A stretch of DNA of 5,968 nt from an uncultured Treponema sp. (GTDB lineage: Bacteria; Spirochaetota; Spirochaetia; Treponematales; Treponemataceae): NCBI GenBank assembly GCA_937900125.1, contig CALCEK010000070.1, positions 1 through 5,968 on the forward strand, written 5' to 3'. Positions 1-5,375 of the stretch are shown here, one piece after another. Positions within the stretch are counted from its first letter, which is position 1, and each line of letters begins with the position of its first letter. The notes under the pieces are model-generated. The model saw nothing but the letters and a program-made list of their open reading frames with translations, made no database searches and was not told where the DNA came from. The translations under genes were made by a program, and so were the position numbers.

Positions 1-491
1 AAGATGAATTTTTTAATTGATTTTGTTAATGAAAAAGATCCAGATGAAAAAGAAAAAAAAAGATTGCAGAAAGAAAAAAGACTAAACAAAAAAATTAAAA
101 GTGCAAAAATTGAAAACAAAATCGTAGTCCGCATATTTTTAGAAAGCGATATTTTTAACGATTCTTTTTCTTCATCGTGCATAGCTCCAATCAAAAGGCT
201 AGAAACGGCGGGCATATAAAGGACAAAACTCAAAATTAGCGCACTTAATGGAGAGATAAGAATTACAAGCTGCTTACAAATAATCGAAAGCGTAATTAAA
301 AAAAGCGGAAGTAAAACGGCTTGCATATCGCTCAAAGAAAGCGTTTTTAAAAGTGAGCGAAACAAAATGCCAAAAAACATAAGCACATTTAATTCTAAAA
401 GTAAAATTAAACCATAAGCAAAGCGTCCCTGCGCGGGAACAATAAGTGCAAGAGAAGCTGTAACGTACAAATATAGATTATTCCTCTTCAT
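1..491 (-). CDS. RnfE/RnfA-like membrane subunit, N-terminal part (runs off left edge)
   Basis: The frame is open from an ATG at 491 to base 1, giving 163 codons with no stop, so the gene continues outside the window. A GGAGAG Shine-Dalgarno five bases upstream supports the start, which overlaps the previous gene by 14 nt. The product is very hydrophobic, with likely membrane helices near residues 6-19, 26-45, 56-79, 81-103 and 121-143. It sits after rnfC, rnfD and an rnfG-slot gene, where rnfE or rnfA is expected. By eye it follows RnfE: an early Asn-Asn, a Pro-bearing half helix (LALIVPA), a GL-rich helix (YGLILLLEL), then SPLSALILSFVLYMPAVSS, like the family's FLPLI-TNC segment. The family cysteines in those two half helices, which hold an iron-sulfur cluster between RnfA and RnfE, appear replaced (Val18 and Ser98 by my alignment). 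The only cysteines seen are Cys72 and Cys142. Assignment rests on context plus weak similarity; another polytopic membrane protein is possible. Confidence 0.6.
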   Translation of the reverse strand, partial: MKRNNLYLYVTASLALIVPAQGRFAYGLILLLELNVLMFFGILFRSLLKTLSLSDMQAVLLPLFLITLSIICKQLVILISPLSALILSFVLYMPAVSSLLIGAMHDEEKESLKISLSKNMRTTILFSIFALLIFLFSLFSFCNLFFSFSSGSFSLTKSIKKFI

Positions 492-1038
492 TTTGACTCT
501 CCGTTTGAGTTTCGTCCGCTTGTAATGCGGAATAGTCGAGTGTTTTTAAAATGCGCGGGATTCTCGATTTCCAATAGGCAATTTGCGATTTTTCCGAAGC
601 CTTGCGCACTGCATTTTGAGATTTTTCATTGAGCGTTAAAAATGAAACAAATTGAACTTCTTCATCTTTGCAAACAAAAACTGCCGCTTGCGGACCATAT
701 AAGGTGACAACGCGCAAAATAAGTGCGGTCGCGTAAGAATCCTCAGAATCCTTTAACAAAAATGCCGCGCTGCTTACCGCAAAGGAAGATTGAATTGGCA
801 AAAAAGAGTCAACTGTGTATGGTAGAGAATTTTCGGAAATTGTTTGTACAAGTTGATTTTTTAAGCCTTTTTCCCAAGATGAATGTCCTATATAGGAGAA
901 AAATACCAAAATGTCGAACATTAAAATAATTATTCCTGTAAAAATTCCAAATTTTATTGCTAAACGTTTGTAGTGTTCTTTTTCTTCAGGAGTAAGTCCA
1001 TGCGGAGTAAATATTTCTTCGGTTTCAGTTTCAGCCAT
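478..1038 (-). CDS. Single-pass membrane protein in the rnfG position, no FMN motif
   Basis: A 186-residue protein starting MAETETEEIF. The ATG at 1038 is chosen over an in-frame TTG at 1044 because an AAGGA lies 8 nt before the ATG but only about 2 nt before the TTG. It has a charged cytoplasmic N-terminus (residues 1-28), one membrane helix (about 30-50) and an extracytoplasmic domain (51-186) ending in a Glu/Gln/Thr-rich tail. This is the RnfG topology, and the gene lies between rnfD and an rnfE/A-like gene, as rnfG does. However, RnfG carries FMN covalently on the Thr of a (S/T)GAT-type motif near its C-terminus, and nothing of that kind is present. The stretch YATALILRVVTLYGPQAAVF (102-121) followed by CKDEEVQFVSFLTLNE may be a remnant of the FMN-binding fold, but this is weak. 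It overlaps rnfD by 8 nt and the next gene by 14 nt. It is an RnfG positional counterpart; homology is unproven. Confidence 0.7.
   Translation of the reverse strand: MAETETEEIFTPHGLTPEEKEHYKRLAIKFGIFTGIIILMFDILVFFSYIGHSSWEKGLKNQLVQTISENSLPYTVDSFLPIQSSFAVSSAAFLLKDSEDSYATALILRVVTLYGPQAAVFVCKDEEVQFVSFLTLNEKSQNAVRKASEKSQIAYWKSRIPRILKTLDYSALQADETQTESQNEEE
497..502 (-). promoter_or_regulatory. Shine-Dalgarno fixing the start of the RnfE/A-like gene
   Basis: GGAGAG on the - strand ends 5 nt before the ATG at 491 and lies within the end of the preceding gene. It is the strongest ribosome binding site in the window and supports reading this left-edge frame as a real gene. Confidence 0.7.
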
Positions 1039-2122
1039 TTTCAAGTTCCTTCATACTTTGTAAAGTTGGAATTAAGATTCGTTCAATTTTATTTTTTGTT
1101 TGCCGACTTTCATAAACCTGAATCAAAGCTGAAATTACATTCAGTATCAAAATCATAAAAACATATCCCACAGAAGAAAGCCCGACTCCCAAAATTAAAA
1201 ATGCACTCAGCCCCGCAAATACAGCGTAAACGCATTTTCCAGCAAATGTTAAAGGCGTTGTCCCAAACCATTGCAGTATATATATAGAAGAAAAAAGTGT
1301 TCCGCTTGTCAAAAGTGCCAAAATAACATCGCCCTGAAATTGAACGCCGCCTACAAAAGACGGAGAAATAAAACGCACCAAAAAAGCGTATACAAGTAAA
1401 AATATGCAGGGAATTAAAACGTCAAGCATATTAAACGCAATTAAAAATGCAGAAGAAATAAGTGTGAGCGCGTTAAACCTAAACGCAGGAATTGAAGAGC
1501 CAGAATCCAAAAAGAGAGAAACATAGCCTTCTGGAACAGAAACTCCAAAATGCGAAAAAATATGTTTGTTAAAAAACGAAGTTACATTTGCGTCAAAGGG
1601 AAAAATCGGGACTTCCCCACTCTGAATCAAAAAAAGCGAAACGTTCCGACTTTGCAAATTTTCTATTGACAAAGGATTTGCGGGAAAAAAATCGGTGTTT
1701 AAGAAAAAAGTTACGGCAACTGTAACCGCCACAGGATTCGCCCAGGAATATGCAAAACCGCCAAATGCGTATTTACAAAGCAAAAGCGAACAAAATGTAA
1801 TAAAAAACACAGCAATCAGCGGATAATTTTCTGGAAGCAACATTCCAATTAAAATTCCCTGAACAAAAGCTGTTAAAAGCGAAACATTCGACTGCTTTTT
1901 TATCAAATTGAACAAAAACTCGGCACAAAAAGAAGCAAGGCTTGCAAAAAGAACCACGCATAATGCCTTGTAAGACGCGGTTAACGACAGCAAAATAAGC
2001 TGAAGACACAAAAATGCAAGCGAAACAGACAAACTTGTGTGCAAAGATGGCGTTATATAACTAAAGGGTTTTAAAGTTACATCTTTATAGGATTTTCCCT
2101 TAAACAAATCATTTAATTTCAT
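1031..2122 (-). CDS. rnfD: RnfD/NqrB-family membrane subunit, divergent
   Basis: A 363-residue integral membrane protein with about ten predicted helices (roughly 27-48, 52-74, 82-96, 101-119, 126-143, 215-231, 233-250, 263-284, 296-314, 317-336). RnfD is an ion-translocating core subunit of the Rnf complex. Family signs are the LLTAFVQGILIGMLLPENYP segment (82-101), like the family's SALVTGLLLALTLP; KYAFGGFAYSWANPVAV (117-133), like K-FGG-N-FNPA; the GTTPLT-GK-VYAVFAGLSAFLI segment (287-310), like TSP-T-GR-IYG; and ILILNVISALI (324-334). Length is normal for RnfD. Oddities: the loop that should carry the covalent-FMN threonine (SGAT-type motif) reads DANVTSFF at 177-184, and the PEGVAFAILL region has become SSVGYVFMIL. 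The ATG at 2122 has an AAGGA 9 nt upstream (2132-2136) and overlaps rnfC by 14 nt, so the two genes are probably translated in a coupled way. Confidence 0.87.
   Translation of the reverse strand: MKLNDLFKGKSYKDVTLKPFSYITPSLHTSLSVSLAFLCLQLILLSLTASYKALCVVLFASLASFCAEFLFNLIKKQSNVSLLTAFVQGILIGMLLPENYPLIAVFFITFCSLLLCKYAFGGFAYSWANPVAVTVAVTFFLNTDFFPANPLSIENLQSRNVSLFLIQSGEVPIFPFDANVTSFFNKHIFSHFGVSVPEGYVSLFLDSGSSIPAFRFNALTLISSAFLIAFNMLDVLIPCIFLLVYAFLVRFISPSFVGGVQFQGDVILALLTSGTLFSSIYILQWFGTTPLTFAGKCVYAVFAGLSAFLILGVGLSSVGYVFMILILNVISALIQVYESRQTKNKIERILIPTLQSMKELENG
1047..1051 (-). promoter_or_regulatory. Shine-Dalgarno that decides the start of the rnfG-slot gene
   Basis: AAGGA on the - strand is 8 nt before the ATG at 1038 but only about 2 nt from the in-frame TTG at 1044, so the ATG is the likely start. 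It lies inside the last codons of rnfD. Confidence 0.7.
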
Positions 2123-3413
2123 TATTTGAATTCCTTACCAATTCTATAATTTGACAAAGCGGAAGCCTAGCAGGACACACGCTATTGCATAAAGCGCACC
2201 CTGAACAAAGCAAAGACGTTTGCATTAAATCGTTTCCTACGGGTTTTCCGCCGATTCTGTGCCGAAAAAGCAAATCAGGGAAAATTCCTTCTGGGCAAAT
2301 TGCGCGACATTTTCCGCATCTAATGCAACGGCTGAGTGTTTGGTCTTCTAATTCGGCTGCGGGAATAAAACTTACGGATTTTACCTGCCTTGTAATTGCA
2401 GTTTTTAAACTACTTACCGCAGAACCGCAAATTTTTCCGTTTATAATGATTTTTGCAGGCTTCGTTTTAAAACCGCCACATTGTTCTGCAATACTTTCTA
2501 AAGAAGCCCCGATTCTGATTCTTAAAAGTGCTGACGTTTTTAAGCAAGACCCCATAACGTGAACAAAAGTGTCTAAAACTGGTTGTGCAAAAACAACAGC
2601 TTCGTAAACAGAATAAAGTGTTTCTGGGTCAACAAAAACGCAATTTCTGTTTACATTTTTAAACTGTTCTAAAGAAGAGCCTCGCACTGTTTTTTTTGTA
2701 AGCTGAATCAAATTTTGCGAAAATCCCGAAGGATACATTTTTGTGTCCGCCTCCGCAAACACCGTAGGAATCCCCTTAAGCAATTCTTCATTTAGGGTAA
2801 AAGAAGCTTTTTTTGGAAGCGCAAAAACAATTCCTTGAGCATTCATTGCCCGCGCAGAAATTAAAGCCCCTTCTAAAACCTCATTTGTAAATTGTTTGGC
2901 GATAAACGTATCTGTAGCGCGACTTGGGTCTTCGTCAAACATTCTAACAATTAAAAGGCGAGTTTTTCGTTTTTTGCAAGATTCAAGCTGAAGAGCAAAT
3001 GTGTCTTTTTGAGAAAAAGTATTTATTACGCCTTTAGACGCAATTATTTCAATCAGACTGTCGGGTGAAAATTGTTGCCACAAGATTTTTTCGCGTTTTT
3101 TTCCTAAATAAGAAAATTTTCCGCAAGTTTTTATTTTAATTGCCGTTCCAACTCTTCCATCGGGCAAAAAACAGGCTTGAGAATCTTCAATTCTGCCAGG
3201 AACAGAAGCATGAATGCAAACTGCTTGGCTATTTTTGTCAAGGCTAGAAGCAATCACTTGACCTTCTTCAACCATTTCGTTCTTTTTTACGACAACACTG
3301 AATTTTTTTTCTTTTGCGGAATTGCAGGGAATCAAAACTGAAGACGGCAAAAATGCGCGAGTTGCAGTTGATTGCTGTTTTTCCACTTTTACAAAATTAC
3401 GAATCATTTTCAT
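2109..3413 (-). CDS. rnfC: RnfC-family iron-sulfur subunit with degenerate flavin/NADH region
   Basis: A 434-residue soluble peripheral subunit, similar in length to short RnfC proteins. RnfC is the electron-entry or exit module of Rnf on the cytoplasmic side. Visible domains: an N-terminal barrel-sandwich (lipoyl-like) fold at about 36-75, with NEMVEEGQVIA and CIHASVPGRIED; a NuoF-like Rossmann segment at about 115-260; an SLBB-like segment at 278-314 (VLDTFVHVMGSCLKTSALLRI..CGG); and two 4Fe-4S ferredoxin motifs, Cys363/366/369/373 (CIRCGKCRAICPEG) and Cys403/406/409/413 (CSGCALCNSVCPARLPL). All eight cysteines are present. In canonical RnfC, a GIVGLGGAGFPT loop and an N-AECEP motif bind FMN/NADH; here the matching places read KGVINTFSQKDT (127-138) and VRMFDEDPSRATD (156-168), so neither motif survives. 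The start at 3413 overlaps the previous stop (ATGA) and has GGAAG 6 nt upstream. RnfC identity is firm; NADH use is doubtful. Confidence 0.9.
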   Translation of the reverse strand: MKMIRNFVKVEKQQSTATRAFLPSSVLIPCNSAKEKKFSVVVKKNEMVEEGQVIASSLDKNSQAVCIHASVPGRIEDSQACFLPDGRVGTAIKIKTCGKFSYLGKKREKILWQQFSPDSLIEIIASKGVINTFSQKDTFALQLESCKKRKTRLLIVRMFDEDPSRATDTFIAKQFTNEVLEGALISARAMNAQGIVFALPKKASFTLNEELLKGIPTVFAEADTKMYPSGFSQNLIQLTKKTVRGSSLEQFKNVNRNCVFVDPETLYSVYEAVVFAQPVLDTFVHVMGSCLKTSALLRIRIGASLESIAEQCGGFKTKPAKIIINGKICGSAVSSLKTAITRQVKSVSFIPAAELEDQTLSRCIRCGKCRAICPEGIFPDLLFRHRIGGKPVGNDLMQTSLLCSGCALCNSVCPARLPLCQIIELVRNSNNEIK

Positions 3414-4825
3414 CTTTTTCTTCCATTTATTAAATATAGAACACCTATCAAAATCGGTTCAGAAAGCGCAGTTATAAGAACAAGCAAGGTTCTTGCATTC
3501 TGACTTTGAGAATTTTGTCTAATAAAGCCCCCATGATTGTAAGCAACATGAAAATTTTCCCTTTGCTCAGAAACAAGCAATTTTTCTATTGCGGGATAAT
3601 CTAAATTTTGAACATTTTTCTTTATCTCGTTAGTAAAATCGTCATTGTATTCAAAAAGAACTTCCCGAGAATTTTGTATTCCCGAAGAAGTTTCGCGGTA
3701 ATGGTCTACAATGATTTGGTCTCCATATTGAACAGTCTTAAATGAATCTGAACCATTTAAATTTCTGTACGGAAAAGTTTCAATGTTCCAAACCCAAACA
3801 AAATAGTCATTTGCAGAAGGCAATTCTTCACCATAAGACAAAAGCCCATTTGTAGAAGAAGGCAAAAATGGAGTTGGGAGAGAAACGAGCGAAGTTGACC
3901 CACGAGCTACAAACGAGGCTGAAAAAAGAAAAAATGCCAAAATCGCCAACAATGGAATTGAAGCAAAAAAAGTGAATGGAATGGTTTTTCGGCGCAAAAT
4001 CGGAAGTTGCCGAGCAGAAAAAATTGGAGTGTAAACAAACGACTTTTCTTCTTCAAGGACTTTCGACATCATATATTCAAGATAAATAAGTGCATTTTGT
4101 GAAGAAAAAGTTAAAATGTACAAAAGTCCAGTTTGCACTGACGAGGCAAAAGTGCAAAAAATCGAAGTAAAAAACAAAATAATCAGCACGGGATTTTTTA
4201 GTATTGCCGAAAAATATCCGCGTCTTTTCCAAGAACCATTAATCAAAAAAAGGCACAAAAAATCAAGGCAAACCGCCGCACAAGGAAGTGGAAACGGCCG
4301 CGAAAAAGCAAACGCAAGCGGAAAAATTGCGGGCAAAACAAAAACGCTTTTGTAACGGCAAGAAAACAAAAAAATTACAAACAAAACCGCACAAATTATT
4401 GGCGAAGCAAAAGTAAAACGTTCCCGCCCATCTAAACCGCAAGAAGCACCCGTTTTTGAAACAATTTCTTTTAGAGCCTTTTTAGCTTTTGCGTTTTGCG
4501 AAGAAGGAATGTAAAACAAATTGTAAGTGCCACTTTCATCTGCAAAATAGCCAAATCGTTTTTGCAAATAAGAAGAATCCACTGGAGAAATTGGCGTAAT
4601 TGAAGAAACAAGCGGATTTTTTTGCACCGAAGCAGAAATTACTTCCGAGCAACCTTCATTTTCTAGGTAAGACAAAATGTCTGATTCGGGAACTGAATTT
4701 TGAACATACAAAACGCTATAGGCTTCCCAAAGAGCCGCAGCGGGCATAGTTTTAAAAACAAGCAAAGCAATGCACGTTGAGAAAATTAAAATTGTCGGAA
4801 AAAACACGCGCAAAATGGTTTTCAT
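3410..4825 (-). CDS. Unrecognised eight-helix membrane protein in the Rnf-like operon
   Basis: I do not recognise this 471-residue protein. Predicted helices lie at about 5-24, 139-156, 160-176, 180-196, 211-229, 232-252, 284-305 and 446-466. The positive-inside rule (RYK at 157-159, KRR at 200-202, RRK at 278-280, NGRKR at the C-terminus) gives both ends in the cytoplasm and two large extracytoplasmic domains, about 25-138 and 306-445. The second has aromatic and acidic stretches (YFVWVWNIETFPYRNLNGSD, 341-360). There are no cysteine clusters, haem CxxCH or flavin motifs. It lies directly before rnfC, overlapping it by 4 nt (ATGA), and starts on a TGATG overlap with the preceding gene. A GTG three bases earlier (4828) is an alternative start. 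No Shine-Dalgarno is seen, so translation probably depends on reinitiation after the upstream stop. Context suggests an accessory, assembly or additional subunit of the Rnf-like complex; this is inference. Confidence 0.85.
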   Translation of the reverse strand: MKTILRVFFPTILIFSTCIALLVFKTMPAAALWEAYSVLYVQNSVPESDILSYLENEGCSEVISASVQKNPLVSSITPISPVDSSYLQKRFGYFADESGTYNLFYIPSSQNAKAKKALKEIVSKTGASCGLDGRERFTFASPIICAVLFVIFLFSCRYKSVFVLPAIFPLAFAFSRPFPLPCAAVCLDFLCLFLINGSWKRRGYFSAILKNPVLIILFFTSIFCTFASSVQTGLLYILTFSSQNALIYLEYMMSKVLEEEKSFVYTPIFSARQLPILRRKTIPFTFFASIPLLAILAFFLFSASFVARGSTSLVSLPTPFLPSSTNGLLSYGEELPSANDYFVWVWNIETFPYRNLNGSDSFKTVQYGDQIIVDHYRETSSGIQNSREVLFEYNDDFTNEIKKNVQNLDYPAIEKLLVSEQRENFHVAYNHGGFIRQNSQSQNARTLLVLITALSEPILIGVLYLINGRKR

Positions 4826-5310
4826 CACGAAAGAACGCTAAAAGCAAGTCCTATAAAAAATCCAAGCAAACAACCGATTGCAACTTCTGCGGGAGTGTGC
4901 CCCTGAACTTCCTTAATCGGCTTGAATTCCATAATTCCTTTTTCATCAAGCTTTTTGCCAATTTTGTTAAGCATTTGCGCCTGAATCCCATTTGCGCGCC
5001 GAACCCCCACGGCATCGCGTATTGTTACCATAAAAAAACCTAACGACAAGATAAAAACATCGCTGTCAATTCCGCTCCTAAAACCGATTGTAGTACAAAG
5101 CGTAGAAACAAGGGCGGCATGGCTAGATGGCATACTTCCAGTTCGCCAAAATAGCAATTCAAACAATTCCTGAATGCTGTGAATTTTCCCCGAAAATAAT
5201 TTTATAAGCGTCTTAATAAGTTGTGCTGAAAGCCAGCTAAAAATGCAAGACAATAGTATAGGATTTGTCAAAAAACGATGAAACTGTTCCCGCACCTGTG
5301 ACATACTCAT
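4825..5310 (-). CDS. DUF212 / divergent PAP2 family membrane protein
   Basis: A 161-residue small membrane protein matching the divergent PAP2 (DUF212, YuiD-like) family at full length. Diagnostic motifs are GSMPSSHAAL (58-67), the counterpart of PAP2's PSGH; IRDAVGVRRANGIQAQMLN (97-115); and EVQGHTPAEVAIGCLLG (134-150). Membrane helices are likely near 17-37, 64-79, 84-97 and 143-160. By family relation it may handle a lipid phosphate or pyrophosphate at the membrane, but no substrate is established for DUF212 that I can name. It is the first gene of the leftward operon. The start at 5310 has a second Met at codon 3 (5304). Neither has a Shine-Dalgarno, and a TATATT hexamer lies 10 nt upstream. 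The gene ends in tandem TGA TGA codons, the first overlapping the next ATG by one base. A functional link to Rnf is not known to me; it may simply share the promoter. Confidence 0.9.
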   Translation of the reverse strand: MSMSQVREQFHRFLTNPILLSCIFSWLSAQLIKTLIKLFSGKIHSIQELFELLFWRTGSMPSSHAALVSTLCTTIGFRSGIDSDVFILSLGFFMVTIRDAVGVRRANGIQAQMLNKIGKKLDEKGIMEFKPIKEVQGHTPAEVAIGCLLGFFIGLAFSVLS

Positions 5311-5315
5311 ATTTT

Positions 5316-5330
5316 ACTGTAATATACAGT
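5316..5330. promoter_or_regulatory. Perfect inverted repeat, possible operator
   Basis: ACTGTA-ATA-TACAGT is a perfect dyad with 6-bp arms and a 3-nt centre. It covers the -10 candidate of the leftward operon and lies about 30 nt upstream of the rightward -10. A repressor bound here would block leftward transcription. The arms are too short and AT-rich for a terminator, and no U-tract follows in a sensible place. It could be chance in AT-rich DNA. Confidence 0.4.
5321..5326 (-). promoter_or_regulatory. Candidate -10 element of the leftward operon
   Basis: TATATT on the - strand lies 10 nt before the ATG at 5310. Transcription would begin within about 4 nt of the start codon. No convincing -35 hexamer sits 16-18 nt upstream. 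It is the best-placed -10 candidate in the 65-nt gap but is a weak call in AT-rich DNA. Confidence 0.4.
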
Positions 5331-5361
5331 TTTGTCTAGTAGCGAAAGACATTTTTTACTA

Positions 5362-5367
5362 TATAAT
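5362..5367 (+). promoter_or_regulatory. Candidate -10 element of the pseudouridine synthase gene
   Basis: A perfect TATAAT consensus lies 8 nt before ATG 5376, so the predicted transcript start falls at or next to the A of the start codon. No good -35 is found at 16-18 nt upstream; TTGTCT at 5332-5337 is 24 nt away, which is too far for a standard sigma-70 promoter. Confidence 0.5.
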
Positions 5368-5375
5368 AGTGTATT

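Noticed and set aside
53..61. Run of nine A (T on the coding strand) as a phase-variation tract in the RnfE/A-like gene
   Set aside because: Runs of 8 are common throughout this AT-rich window (for example 3303-3310), the frame is open, and the gene is not a surface antigen. Nothing marks the run as a switch.
4..219. 71-codon open frame on the + strand, rich in Lys and Glu
   Set aside because: It lies wholly opposite the membrane-protein frame on the - strand, which has a good ribosome site and operon context. The Lys/Glu richness is the complement of Phe/Leu/Ser codons.
1039..1044. TTG at 1044 as start of the rnfG-slot gene
   Set aside because: It is too close to the AAGGA at 1047-1051; the ATG at 1038 has the correct 8-nt spacing.
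2185..2562. 125-codon open frame on the + strand
   Set aside because: It is antisense to the ferredoxin-motif end of rnfC, with no recognisable domain or ribosome site.
5316..5330. LexA-type SOS box (CTGT...ACAG)
   Set aside because: The half sites match, but the spacing is 5 nt rather than the 8 nt of the gammaproteobacterial box, and no SOS-type gene is adjacent. I kept it only as an unassigned dyad.
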